This document shows, in pieces, positions 25,558 through 34,749 of a stretch of DNA of 49,099 nucleotides. The translations under genes were made by a program, and so were the position numbers. The DNA comes from Promethearchaeota archaeon (GTDB lineage: Archaea > Asgardarchaeota > Lokiarchaeia > Sigyniarchaeales > SOKP01), in NCBI GenBank assembly GCA_019058425.1, contig JAHPYZ010000029.1, forward strand, positions 1 through 49,099, in the 5' to 3' direction. Under the pieces are notes generated by a model that was not told where the DNA came from, did not search any database, and saw nothing but the letters and a program-made list of their open reading frames with translations. Position 1 is the stretch's first letter; the number at the start of each line of letters is the position of its first letter.

Positions 25558-27633
25558 TTAATTATTTAAGTTAGAAATTATACTTTCATTGAGTTTGTTA
25601 GAAATAATGCTTAATACATCAAGTATTAGACATATTCCACCTTCCCCTGTAATTGTGGAACCTAAAATATCGCGAGAATCTGAATAACTGGATTTGAAAG
25701 GTTTTACAACTACATCTAATTGCTGAAGCTGTTTATCTGCTACAAAAACTGCTGAATTATCTTCATCTCTTTGGCATAATATAGCAATTTTCTTATGAGA
25801 GTTTCCATTATATTCTTTCATCTTTAAATGCTCATTTAAGTGAATTAAAGGGACGACATTTGAATCTATTTTATAAAACTGATTTCCATCAACGTATTCA
25901 ACTTGGTTTTGATTAAAAAAGTAGATTTGTTTTATATTTTCAGTTGGAATAGCAAATAAATCATCAGCGATCTGGATTAATTGGGCTCTTAGTATAGCTC
26001 TAGTAAATGGAACTACGATTGTAAATTTTGTACCAAAACCCGGTTTCGATTGAATAGTAAAGGCTCCACCGAGTTCTTTTATCTTTTCAGCCACTATTGC
26101 TAAACCCATACCTCTACCCGAAAGTATGTCCGCGTCTGAAAGTGTAGAAAATCCTGGCATCAGAATAAATCGATGTAGTTCCTCATTACTCAATTCTTCA
26201 GCTTCTTTAGTTTCATAGTAACCTTTTCTTACAATCTTTTCTCTTATTTTATCATAATTGATCCCAGCACCATCATCTTGCACTTCAATATATATTGATC
26301 CCGCTCTTCTGAAGGTTTTCAACTTCAATGTACCAATTTCATTTTTTCTTCTTGTAATCCGTTCTTTTGGTGACTCAATTCCGTGATAAATCGCATTTCT
26401 TATTAACTGAACCAATGGAGAATTAATTTCTTCCAAAATTTTTCTATCAATTTCGACATTTATTCCTTCAAGAATTAATTTGATTTTTTTACCAGTTTCA
26501 TTTGCCACATCACGTACAAGTCTTTTGTACTTTCTAAATGTTGAATCAACCCTAACTAGTTTCAGCCTAAAAAGAATTTCTTGAATATCCAGGAAAGGTT
26601 TATCCATTTTATCGACTAGTCTTACGATTGTTCTATCTTGTTTCTCTTTCAAAAGTTGACTAATATGATTCTTCATTATTACTAATTCTCCAAAATAATT
26701 CATTAATTCTTCAAGATACTCTATATTAACTTTCACACTAGTAATTTTTAGAGTATCTTCAGAAAAATCACCTACAATTTGAGAAACTCTCTCTAGTTCT
26801 TCAACATTAGTTCCATCTTCTTCATAATCTCCCTCATAATATACGTCACTTTCAGTTTCTGCTTTCGCACTTTCCCATTTTTGTATATTCTCTAATATCA
26901 TTTTTTTGAATTCTGCTGGATTTAATAGAGAAATAACTGTACTTTCTATTTCAAGAATTTCATCTAAAATGTTAGAGATGTCAACCTTGTTTTTGTTCGT
27001 GATGAAGTATATTTCGAACTCACTTTTGAGGGTAGCCTTTTCTAATTCTTCGGGTGCAGGATCAGTCCAACAGATGCTACCGGTTTCATTAAGAGCTCTA
27101 AAAATTATGAATAGTCTAACTTTCTTAAAAACACAAGTATCTTCAAGTCGTATATAAATTTTAAATGCCTTATTTTGTTTTTGTTTAAGAACCTCAGTAA
27201 TTTCTTCGGTATTTAAAGGCTTAATAAAGGTGATATCATATTCAGTTTCAAAACTTTCAAAACTATTTTTTATATCCTCAACAAATTTATCATCGATATC
27301 ACTTAGATCTCCTTTTCTTACTCTCTTAAGTACATTTCTAAATACGTCAAGACTTTCAAAAAGCATTTCAATGAAATTTTCCTTTTTATTGGGAGAGACT
27401 TTCTTATCCTTTGCATTTTGTAAGAAAGATTCGAAATGATGGCAAAATTTAGACAGGTTGTCAAAACCAGCCATTGCTGTTAATCCCTTAAGTGCATGAA
27501 AAGTGAAAAAAAGTTCCTGAATTGGTTTCAAATTTTTTGGATTTTCCTCCAATTTTAAAATTTCATCTTCTGTTTTTTGAATCAGATCCTCTGCTTCACT
27601 TATGAATAACTTTATATCGTCTTTAGATGACAT
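25558..27633 (-). CDS. cheA: CheA histidine kinase
   Basis: 691 residues. The P1 HPt domain has phospho-accepting H46 in FTFHALKGLTAMAG. A P2-like region follows (about 150-250), then an acidic linker. The P3 dimerisation helix pair contains VNIEYLEELMNYFGELV. The P4 ATPase has N-box RNAIYHGIESP, G1 DDGAGI and G2 GRGMGLAIV. The C-terminal P5 CheW-like domain starts near residue 545. All kinase motifs are intact. CheA autophosphorylates on H46 and passes phosphate to CheY and CheB. It is followed by the beta-rich gene and preceded by cheY; GGTGATT is the ribosome site. It is soluble, acting at receptor arrays. Confidence 0.96.
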   Translation of the reverse strand: MSSKDDIKLFISEAEDLIQKTEDEILKLEENPKNLKPIQELFFTFHALKGLTAMAGFDNLSKFCHHFESFLQNAKDKKVSPNKKENFIEMLFESLDVFRNVLKRVRKGDLSDIDDKFVEDIKNSFESFETEYDITFIKPLNTEEITEVLKQKQNKAFKIYIRLEDTCVFKKVRLFIIFRALNETGSICWTDPAPEELEKATLKSEFEIYFITNKNKVDISNILDEILEIESTVISLLNPAEFKKMILENIQKWESAKAETESDVYYEGDYEEDGTNVEELERVSQIVGDFSEDTLKITSVKVNIEYLEELMNYFGELVIMKNHISQLLKEKQDRTIVRLVDKMDKPFLDIQEILFRLKLVRVDSTFRKYKRLVRDVANETGKKIKLILEGINVEIDRKILEEINSPLVQLIRNAIYHGIESPKERITRRKNEIGTLKLKTFRRAGSIYIEVQDDGAGINYDKIREKIVRKGYYETKEAEELSNEELHRFILMPGFSTLSDADILSGRGMGLAIVAEKIKELGGAFTIQSKPGFGTKFTIVVPFTRAILRAQLIQIADDLFAIPTENIKQIYFFNQNQVEYVDGNQFYKIDSNVVPLIHLNEHLKMKEYNGNSHKKIAILCQRDEDNSAVFVADKQLQQLDVVVKPFKSSYSDSRDILGSTITGEGGICLILDVLSIISNKLNESIISNLNN

Positions 27634-27666
27634 TTAATCACCTTATTTTCTTTTTATTTTTTACTA

Positions 27667-28056
27667 CTATGCTTTTTTATTTTTAAGTATGCGGTCCATA
27701 ACCTCTAAGATTTGTTCAGTTTTGAATGGTTTTTGGATGAAATCTTTCGCCCCTTTTTTCGCAGCTTCAAGAACTAATGCTTCTTGACCGAGTGCAGATA
27801 CTACAACAATCATGGCATTTGAATTAATTTTCAAAATCTCTTCAGTAGCTTCAATTCCACCCTTTTCAGGCATTACTAAATCCATAGTTACCAAATCAGG
27901 ATTTAATTTTTTATATAAAGAAATTGCTTCTACTCCATTTGAGGCTTCGCCAATCACTTCAATTTGCTCAATCTTATTAATTATATTTTTTAGCATATTG
28001 CGAGTAAACTGGGCGTCATCAACAATCAAAACCTTCTTTTTATCATTTTTTGTCAT
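27667..28056 (-). CDS. cheY: CheY response regulator
   Basis: 129 residues, a stand-alone receiver. It has D13/D14 (VLIVDDAQF), phospho-acceptor D59 (LVTMDLVMPEKGG), S87 in the Thr/Ser switch position (VVSALG) and K109 (FIQKPF). In archaea CheY-P normally signals to the archaellum through CheF; no archaellum or CheF gene is in this window, so the target is open. It sits between cheW and cheA with a strong AGGAG ribosome site 8 nt before the ATG. Confidence 0.95.
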   Translation of the reverse strand: MTKNDKKKVLIVDDAQFTRNMLKNIINKIEQIEVIGEASNGVEAISLYKKLNPDLVTMDLVMPEKGGIEATEEILKINSNAMIVVVSALGQEALVLEAAKKGAKDFIQKPFKTEQILEVMDRILKNKKA

Positions 28057-28081
28057 TTGATCAACTCCTTTTTATTTCATT

Positions 28082-28615
28082 TTATGTTAATGATGATAAA
28101 TCTTGTTGGATTCTGAATTTTTCAACTTCATTAAAGATCTTGTTTAAATTAAGTATTATTCTTGGACGATCTTCAAATTTAATTATTCCTTTTATAAATT
28201 CCATCGCTACGCTTGTCTGGAAAATTGGACTTAATCCAACAATCTCGGCTGGATCAACATGATCAATGCTGATAATTTGATCAACATAAAATCCAACCAG
28301 ATCATTATCTACTTTTAGAATAATGATGAATTTTTTCGCGGTACTAAGATCTTTTTCTTGTTCTTCATATTTTGATTGATAAAGAACATATTCATCCAAA
28401 TTCAATTTTTTCTTGAGATTAACTATGTGGATAATCTCACCTCTATAATTATAGATGCCGTCTATGTAGTCCAAGGCTTTTGGCAATTTTCTTATTTGAC
28501 CCGCCTGAAGTATCTCTTTTACATCATAAAGGTCAACGACGAATTCTTCCCAACCGACTTGAAAGGAAAGAATCGATACTTGATCTTTTCCTTCATATTC
28601 TTGTTTATAAGACAT
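28082..28615 (-). CDS. cheW: CheW coupling protein
   Basis: 177 residues, a single CheW domain: VSILSFQVGWEEFVVDLYDVKEIL, GIYNYRGEIIHIVNLKKKL and VGFYVDQIISI. It links CheA to receptor tips. It keeps the NxRG-like turn (NYRGE) needed for CheA/receptor contact. It is the second gene of the operon, 20 nt after the longin-like gene, with GAGGT upstream. A second CheW domain exists in the CheW-CheC-CheC fusion, so two array adaptors are available. Confidence 0.95.
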   Translation of the reverse strand: MSYKQEYEGKDQVSILSFQVGWEEFVVDLYDVKEILQAGQIRKLPKALDYIDGIYNYRGEIIHIVNLKKKLNLDEYVLYQSKYEEQEKDLSTAKKFIIILKVDNDLVGFYVDQIISIDHVDPAEIVGLSPIFQTSVAMEFIKGIIKFEDRPRIILNLNKIFNEVEKFRIQQDLSSLT

Positions 28616-28635
28616 ATTTTACTTACCTCTGTTCT

Positions 28636-29454
28636 TTAAATTATAAAATATTGGTTAATATTACTTTCAAATTTGTTAAATGGAGTAATATCTCCATTAA
28701 ATTCTTTTAAATAATCTCGATACTGATAAAGAAATTCATCTGCAATAAGATACATATATCTTTGCAGTAAAGAATTCATATTCTCAACTAAAAACGCAAA
28801 AATAACATTACTTTTTGATATAACATAGAATTGTTGATTCCCAAAGTTTATCTCTTTTAATTTTGCACCTGTTTCTTCCCCAATTATAGTATTTGAAAAT
28901 GATAATAGAGCAGAAATAAATCCACCTATGTGTACTTCATGATCTGCTATATTAGAACGACTTTTATTAATTTTAGAAATTAAAGGACTTCCAGTGGATC
29001 CAATTATAAAAATTGCAATAATCCCATTAGTCTTTGGTATTTCAATTTCAGATTCGAAAATTTGAGTTATTTCTACGATAGGAGCGTTTGAAAGAATTTT
29101 CTTATTAATTTTTTTTGAAATGAAATATAGCTTTGGGAAATTAACTGAACGCTCTTTCTCTTCCATATATAGTATTACAGAAATACTGTTTTCCTCTTTT
29201 TTAAAATATTGAATGAAAATTGTAAAATTATCTAAAGGGATAATAGAATTCCCTTGTTTTTTAGTAATTATCTCATTCTTATATAACTCTGTGATATTTT
29301 GTATAAGTGGCATACCTATTCCCTTTTGAAATATTATATCGAAGTTTCCTTCTGTATCAATGTCTGAGATTGAAATTAACCCATAACCCAACATTTGGAT
29401 TTTGTTCGGATTATTAATACTTTGATCACTATTAGCTTTGTTCATAGCTATCAT
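28636..29454 (-). CDS. Two-domain longin/roadblock-like protein, first gene of the che operon
   Basis: 272 residues. Two successive sheet-helix-sheet units are visible: about residues 20-125 (GYGLISISDIDTEG..., FTIFIQYF, SISVILYME) and about 140-272 (IIAIFIIGSTGSPLISKINK, IGGFISALLSFSNTIIG, LKEINFGNQQFYVISKSN). The second closely follows the longin/roadblock pattern, with the G-G-F-x-S-A-L helix common in Asgard proteins of this class. Such domains bind small GTPases, and a roadblock-GTPase lies at the other end of the same operon. The start is either ATG 29454 or ATG 29445; the promoter position favours the second as a leaderless start. Confidence 0.72.
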   Translation of the reverse strand: MIAMNKANSDQSINNPNKIQMLGYGLISISDIDTEGNFDIIFQKGIGMPLIQNITELYKNEIITKKQGNSIIPLDNFTIFIQYFKKEENSISVILYMEEKERSVNFPKLYFISKKINKKILSNAPIVEITQIFESEIEIPKTNGIIAIFIIGSTGSPLISKINKSRSNIADHEVHIGGFISALLSFSNTIIGEETGAKLKEINFGNQQFYVISKSNVIFAFLVENMNSLLQRYMYLIADEFLYQYRDYLKEFNGDITPFNKFESNINQYFII

Positions 29455-29470
29455 ATTTTCTTCATGCGTG

Positions 29471-29480
29471 TTTTATACAA
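29471..29480 (-). promoter_or_regulatory. TATA box of the chemosensory operon
   Basis: The minus strand reads TTGTATAAAA about 25-30 nt upstream of the ATGs at 29454 and 29445. This is the best TATA match before the first gene, and it predicts a leaderless or nearly leaderless mRNA for the operon, while internal genes use clear Shine-Dalgarno motifs. Assigned by position only. Confidence 0.5.
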
Positions 29481-29968
29481 GTTCTATGTAGTCAATTGGT
29501 AACCTTGGTTTTTGATAATATTACTTTTCTTGATATCAAATACGTTACACAATAAAGCATTTTTTGATGTAAAATAGTTGATATATATTTGATTTTTTAG
29601 TATTTTTCTAAATTATGAACTAAAAAACTTATATCTTAATTATATTTAAATTTATTTTTATCATAAATTGTTATCACGCACACATACACATTATTTTTAT
29701 CATTCATTAAAAATTAAATAGGATTTATTCAAATGAATGATTTCGAGTTTTATTTTTAAATATAACCTTATAATTTGATTCATGTATTAAGATATTACCT
29801 ATAACAAAGATTTAAATATTTCAAAAAAATTACATAAATAAAAAAAATTTTGAGTGTTAAATTTCATTCAAGATATTTTATAGTATTCATAAATAACTAT
29901 TTTGAACACAAAAAGAAAATTGTGATATTGGACATTTTATACATCCTTTAAAAATATATAGAAGAGGT
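29481..29968. other. Gene-free divergent spacer upstream of the che operon
   Basis: About 490 nt of AT-rich sequence between the che operon and the zinc-ribbon gene. Apart from the operon TATA box at its left edge and many TATA-like runs, I see no ORF of credible composition, no tRNA and no convincing inverted repeat. It probably holds both divergent promoters and any regulatory sites. Confidence 0.45.
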
Positions 29969-29971
29969 ATT

Positions 29972-30616
29972 CTGATTATTCAAGAAAAATCTAATCTACA
30001 AACCAATAAATTAGTAAAAGAAATTCTGATAAGGTGTCCAATATGTTCGATTAATAAAAAACTAAATATTCCAATGAAAGTTATTAATCAGAGCAAACAA
30101 TTGACTACAATCTCGATTCCATCAAAATTATGTTGTGACCATAGTTTTCAAGCGTTCGTTGACAAAAACTTCGTTGTAAGGGGTTATCAAACTGTAGATT
30201 TTGAGTTTTCTCATATGGAGTTTTACGAAAGTAGTGACCGTAAAGATGATACAAAAGACTTTTCTTCCCAACCAATCTTTCAGAACATAATTAAATTATT
30301 AAGAGACAGTGTGGATGATAAAGAAGTAATTGGCAGTGGAATATTCACCACTGAAGGAAAGGTATTATATTCATCCCTACCTCAAACAACATTATTTAAC
30401 ACAATTAGAGAGTTTGAGGTTAGAAGTGAAAAAAATTTAATTAGTTTGAAGAAAATGTACCTCGAACTTGAAAATAACGAGAAGTTTATATCAAAGTTTA
30501 TGGAAATCAATGGAATGAAGCTTAATCTTGTTTTGATGTTTTCTTTTCGAGTAAAATTTGGTATGGGTAATTTACATCTCCGAGATCTTTTGAAAAAAAT
30601 TGCGAAATTAGTTTAA
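29972..30616 (+). CDS. Zinc-ribbon plus roadblock-like protein; true start probably upstream of ATG 30074
   Basis: The first ATG (30074) gives 180 residues, but the same frame is open upstream and encodes ILIRCPICSINKKLNIP, the first half of a zinc ribbon whose second half, KLCCDHSFQAF, lies after the ATG. The CPxC...CCxH pair makes sense only if translation starts earlier. No ATG, GTG or TTG exists in frame; candidates are CTG 29972 and ATT 29969, 29975 or 29978, just after GAAGAGGT. The segment HSFQAFVDKNFVVRGYQ and a C-terminal roadblock/longin-like half (VIGSGIFTTEGKVLYSS) recur in Asgard proteins. It lies divergent to the che operon and may share its control. Confidence 0.6.
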   Translation: MIIQEKSNLQTNKLVKEILIRCPICSINKKLNIPMKVINQSKQLTTISIPSKLCCDHSFQAFVDKNFVVRGYQTVDFEFSHMEFYESSDRKDDTKDFSSQPIFQNIIKLLRDSVDDKEVIGSGIFTTEGKVLYSSLPQTTLFNTIREFEVRSEKNLISLKKMYLELENNEKFISKFMEINGMKLNLVLMFSFRVKFGMGNLHLRDLLKKIAKLV

Positions 30617-30893
30617 TCTTCTATTAGACTTTTTACTCACAAAACTATTAAAAAAAGAATTTATTGATAAAAAATAGAGTTTCAATTGAACAACTTTTTA
30701 TTTAAATCTCAAAAATTTAATATCAAAAAATTATTGGCTTTCACAATTTTGCCACAAAAAGTGTTTAAAGATATTTACCATAATATTTTTGTATGTAAAT
30801 ATCCTTTTTTTAAAATAAAACCGAAAGCATTTATAAGTTAAAGTATAATATAAATTTAAATAACTAAATTCAAATTTATAAGTGAGATCAGAA

Positions 30894-31148
30894 ATGATTA
30901 CAAAAGAAGATGATATTAATAAAAAAATCGTGTTATGTAAAAGCATACTCAATGATGTATATGAAATTCTAGAAATATTTAAACCATTAATACCACACTT
31001 CTTAAAAATGAAAGAAGCGAAGAAATATAGAGAGAATGGAACTTTTGAAAGAGTTGCTACTTTATTTGGTGATATTTCTGAATTATGTCAAGAAATTGAA
31101 AATAGCTCTTTGCCTACAAATATAAATTTCGAAAATTTAGGAAACTGA
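30894..31148 (+). CDS. Small uncharacterised helical protein
   Basis: 84 residues from ATG 30894 (88 from GTG 30882). Predicted all-helical and soluble: DDINKKIVLCKSILNDVYEILEIF, then FERVATLFGDISELCQEIEN. No known family. GTGAGATC lies just upstream of the ATG and would serve as a weak ribosome site. A TATA-like TATAATATAAATTT lies about 50 nt upstream. It precedes the oppositely oriented tRNA-Gly. Reasonable composition and its own promoter-like element support it as a gene. Confidence 0.55.
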   Translation: MITKEDDINKKIVLCKSILNDVYEILEIFKPLIPHFLKMKEAKKYRENGTFERVATLFGDISELCQEIENSSLPTNINFENLGN

Positions 31149-31251
31149 ATTAATATTTGAGTTTATTTACTTTTTTTCAGAAATAGTTTATGCTATAACT
31201 ATTAATTTATAGTGATTTTACTTTTTATTGATTTAGCACGGATTTTAAGAT

Positions 31252-31321
31252 GCGCCCGCCGGGAATTGAACCCGGGACGCTTGCTTGGGAAGCAAAAATG
31301 TTACCACTACACCACGAGCGC
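31252..31321 (-). tRNA. tRNA-Gly(CCC)
   Basis: A 70-nt cloverleaf on the minus strand: acceptor GCGCTCG / CGGGCGC (one G-U pair), D-arm GTGTAGTGGTAACAT, anticodon stem TTTGC / GCAAG with loop TTCCCAA (anticodon CCC, normal U33), 4-nt variable region, and T-arm CCGGG-TTCAATT-CCCGG. No intron; CCA is not encoded. The anticodon reads GGG glycine codons. Confidence 0.95.
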
Positions 31322-31608
31322 AATTTTTTTGTAGATGTACCACTATTTATCTTTTTACCACAGAAATATATATAAAAATAATTTGGGTTAATAATTAAAA
31401 CTTTTTGAAAACAAGCTGTAACCTTATTTCGTTCGAATATATAGTACAAATCAATATATCGAATATAAATATAACTATGAATTTTTGTGTTTATTATAGA
31501 GTTTGTATTTGAAAAGGCAGATTTTTAGAGATCAATAACTTTTTTCTTTAAAGAAAAAATATATACGGGGTTAGTCAAATATACAAATCTATGTAATATC
31601 ATCTATCT

Positions 31609-33150
31609 ATGAAAGATAATATTGAGGAAATTAATGTGCAAAGAAAAGCTGAAAGAAATAAAAAACAATTAACAGAATCAGAAGAAAAATATCGAAATTT
31701 GATTAATAATCTTACCGAGATTATACTCGAAATTGATTTGAAAGGAACCGTAACTTACGTTAGCCCTCAATGTTATGAAATCATGGGTTATCATCCTACA
31801 GAACTTATAGGAAAGAATGCTCTAAAATATATACACCCTAAGGATGTACCAATAATTGCAGAATCAATGAAAAAGGCACTTCAAACACAGGAACTGATTT
31901 CTGTTCCTAAATATAAACTATTGCATAAAAATGGAGATATAATATTTTGTTCAGCGTTAGGAAAATATGTTATTATAAACAAGACGGAAAGATTTATTGT
32001 TACTATAAGAGATATCACAGCTCGGACTATTATTGAGCAAAAATTAAAAGAGTCAGAAGAAATAAATCGTTTGATCTCTGAAAATGCTAATGATTTAATT
32101 TCTATATTTAATGAGGATTTTGAGGTTGAATTTATTAATAAGAAACCTTTATTAAACATTTTAGGATATAGATCTGATGAATTAATTGGAAAGAATGGTC
32201 TTGAGTTAATTCATCCAGATGACCGTAAGAGGATGAATAAAGATTTTTTCAAATCAAATAAGAAGAGTGATAATTCAATAGAAGCGAGAGTAAAGCACAA
32301 ACTTGGGCATTATATTATTATAGAAACCAATGGAAATCAATTTATCGATAAAGATGGGAATAATAAATTTTTTATAATTTCAAGAGATGTTACTGAAAGG
32401 AAAAAAGCTGAGAATGTAATTCTTGAAGATAATAGAAAATTAATGGAGATCAGTAAAATAAAAAGCGAATTGGTAATGAGAGCTTCACATGAATTAAAGA
32501 CACCCTTGAGTTCTATATATGGAGCATCCCAATTATTAGTAAAAGAATTCAAAGATAAATTTAACCCTGAAATGTTAAAATTAATTGAAATAATACACAG
32601 AGGAACTCAAAAATTAAGACACTTAATTGAAAACTTATTAGATGTATCAAGAGTAGAATCTGGTAAATTGGATTTGAATTTGCAAGATGAAAATCTCGTT
32701 GAAATAATAAATGATTGTTGCGATGATTTAAACCAATGGGCAATTAGAAGGAATATTAAAATGAAAATTGAGGTTCCTGATGAATTTATTATAAAAATTG
32801 ATAAGACTAGAATAGAACAGGTAATCATTAACCTACTTTCTAATGCCATAAAATATACTCCACCTAAAGGTAATATCTATATTAGTTTGAATGAAAATGA
32901 TCAATGGAAAGAATTTTCTATTAAAGATACCGGTATTGGTTTAACTCAAAAAGAATTGAAGTCTTTATTTCAAAAATTCGGAAAAATTGCTACAACTAGT
33001 AAAGGAGTAGAAATTGAAACTGAGGGTTCAGGTTTAGGTTTATACATATCAAAAGAAATCGTGGAACTTCATAATGGTAAGTTAATAGTGGAATCTGAAG
33101 GGAAAAATATGGGTTCAACTTTTACAGTAAAATTACCAAGATCTAATTAG
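31609..33150 (+). CDS. PAS-PAS sensor histidine kinase
   Basis: 513 residues, no membrane segment, so a cytosolic sensor. Two PAS domains (about 25-145 and 150-270), each ending in a PAC-like strand (VTIRDITAR; FFIISRDVTERKKAE). HisKA dimer helix with phospho-accepting His in RASHELKTPLSSIYG. HATPase with N-box INLLSNAIKYTPP, G1 DTGIGL and G2 GSGLGLYISKEI. All catalytic motifs are intact. No response regulator is adjacent; its partner could be elsewhere. A TATA-like ATATATACG lies about 45 nt upstream. Its nearest neighbours (DUF998 proteins) do not reveal its signal. Confidence 0.93.
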   Translation: MKDNIEEINVQRKAERNKKQLTESEEKYRNLINNLTEIILEIDLKGTVTYVSPQCYEIMGYHPTELIGKNALKYIHPKDVPIIAESMKKALQTQELISVPKYKLLHKNGDIIFCSALGKYVIINKTERFIVTIRDITARTIIEQKLKESEEINRLISENANDLISIFNEDFEVEFINKKPLLNILGYRSDELIGKNGLELIHPDDRKRMNKDFFKSNKKSDNSIEARVKHKLGHYIIIETNGNQFIDKDGNNKFFIISRDVTERKKAENVILEDNRKLMEISKIKSELVMRASHELKTPLSSIYGASQLLVKEFKDKFNPEMLKLIEIIHRGTQKLRHLIENLLDVSRVESGKLDLNLQDENLVEIINDCCDDLNQWAIRRNIKMKIEVPDEFIIKIDKTRIEQVIINLLSNAIKYTPPKGNIYISLNENDQWKEFSIKDTGIGLTQKELKSLFQKFGKIATTSKGVEIETEGSGLGLYISKEIVELHNGKLIVESEGKNMGSTFTVKLPRSN

Positions 33151-33281
33151 TATCAATAGTTTTCGAAATCCTTATTTTATTTCTTTTTTTATTTTTAGTA
33201 TTAAGAATTCCTTGAGTATTTATTGAGCATAAATCCTTGAATTCGTAACAAAATCAAATTAATTTTTTTAAATAGGAAATA

Positions 33282-33941
33282 ATGGGGAAAATTGATATTT
33301 TCATCGAAAAATTAAACAATGTTATTCCGGGAAGCCTTTTTGGGCTATTTTCGATATTTTCTGGTATTTTAGGAGATATTATAGCACTTGCAATGTTTCC
33401 TGAATACAATTTTATGGAAATGGCAGTAAGTGCATTATGTTTAGGTCCTGGAGGGTTTTTTTTTAATCTTGGAAACGTTTTTTCTGGCATATTTGCTTTG
33501 ATTTTTGTAAATTATCTTGGAAGGACTTTCAATGAAAAGGAGAATAATTATAAACTGATCTTTGGAGCTAATATATGTGCTAATATTGCTTGTATAAGTT
33601 TTATAATTTTAGGCGTGTTTTGTGGCTCAAATATAGTAGTGCAATATTTACATGGTACAGCTGCTATAACAAGTTGGGGATTAGGATTTTGTTATATTAC
33701 TATGTACAATATATTAATGATAAAAGACTTAAAATATTCCGAGTATCTAGGTTATTTTGGTTTTTTTGTTTCTTTTACTTTTGCCTTGTTGATTATACTC
33801 TTTTTTTTGCATCTTTTCCCTTTTTTACGGTTTATAATGGAAATTTTACCATTGATAGAATGGATCGGTACAATTGCAGTAATTCTCTGGTATTTAATCA
33901 TACCTTCTTATATGTTATATAAGAAAATTCAGTTAACCTAA
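33282..33941 (+). CDS. DUF998-like membrane protein, copy 1
   Basis: 219 residues, about six membrane helices. It shows the DUF998 pattern: an N-terminal hydrophobic segment, Pro-Glu-Tyr (FPEYNF), V-S-x-L, a GPGGFFFNLGNVFSG motif and GR at the end of helix 3. Function of the family is unknown. A tandem paralogue follows 80 nt later, so the pair probably arose by duplication. The second copy retains the same skeleton (TPEYVF, GGIFLRTGFIISG). Confidence 0.75.
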   Translation: MGKIDIFIEKLNNVIPGSLFGLFSIFSGILGDIIALAMFPEYNFMEMAVSALCLGPGGFFFNLGNVFSGIFALIFVNYLGRTFNEKENNYKLIFGANICANIACISFIILGVFCGSNIVVQYLHGTAAITSWGLGFCYITMYNILMIKDLKYSEYLGYFGFFVSFTFALLIILFFLHLFPFLRFIMEILPLIEWIGTIAVILWYLIIPSYMLYKKIQLT

Positions 33942-34021
33942 TGGAAGCTTCTCTTCCAAAAATAAAAGAATGTAAATTATAAAGAAAATTTTTATAAATT
34001 ATAACATGTAGGGAAAATAGT

Positions 34022-34699
34022 ATGGAGAAAGTGAATAAATTTTATGATGAACTTTTCACCTATATACCAGGCTATATATTTGGATTGGTAGCATTTACAG
34101 TAGGATTCTTGGGAAATACTCTTGCTCTACTCACAACACCTGAATACGTTTTTTGGCGTCAATCTATAAGTATTTTGGGTGATTTAAGCGGGGGAATATT
34201 TTTAAGGACAGGATTTATAATTTCAGGATTGTTAGCAATACAATTTTTTATCTATTTTGGCAGATCTGTTAAAGATGATAATGTTAATGAAACCTTAAGG
34301 AAAGCTGCTGTTGGATCGGGTATTTTCTCCTCAATTTGCGTCACTCTTACAGGAACTTTTTCTGGTGTGAATGACTTTATAAAGTCTTTACATGGACTCT
34401 TTGCTTTATGTGGTTGGTTAGGAAATGCCGCAGTATTTATTCTTTTTAGTCTAGCTATGGCAAAGAATATAAAGTTCTCAAAATACCCTGTAAGAATAGG
34501 TTATATAATTGGGGGCATTTTAGTCGTATACTTGATTCCATTTTTTATAACAAACTTCTGCAATTATTTCAGAGAAATCTGTTATGCATTTGGAAGAAGA
34601 GTCTTTACTATCATGGCGATATTTGAATGGATCGTTTATTTCTCTATCTTATTTTGGATTTTGTTTAACTCTAGTTATTTGTTATATAAAAAGATTTAA
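34022..34699 (+). CDS. DUF998-like membrane protein, copy 2
   Basis: 225 residues, about six membrane helices, a tandem paralogue of the preceding gene: LTTPEYVFWRQSISILG, LSGGIFLRTGFIISGLLA, FGRSV, and matching final helices ending SSYLLYKKI (copy 1 ends PSYMLYKKI). Function unknown. Co-directional with pncA, which begins 50 nt downstream. Confidence 0.75.
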   Translation: MEKVNKFYDELFTYIPGYIFGLVAFTVGFLGNTLALLTTPEYVFWRQSISILGDLSGGIFLRTGFIISGLLAIQFFIYFGRSVKDDNVNETLRKAAVGSGIFSSICVTLTGTFSGVNDFIKSLHGLFALCGWLGNAAVFILFSLAMAKNIKFSKYPVRIGYIIGGILVVYLIPFFITNFCNYFREICYAFGRRVFTIMAIFEWIVYFSILFWILFNSSYLLYKKI

Positions 34700-34749
34700 T
34701 TATTCCTATAATCTATTGTATTCAATAAATAATTGCTTGTGATCCTATT

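Noticed and set aside
30731..30952. A 73-codon minus-strand ORF
   Set aside because: It overlaps the start and promoter of the small gene at 30894 and has low-complexity hydrophobic composition from AT-rich DNA.
31225..31449. A 74-codon minus-strand ORF
   Set aside because: It runs through the tRNA-Gly gene on the same strand and encodes the cloverleaf; it is a chance frame.
33590..33922. A 110-codon ORF in another frame of the DUF998 gene
   Set aside because: It lies wholly inside the DUF998-like gene, which has clear family motifs; this frame is Tyr/Phe-rich noise.
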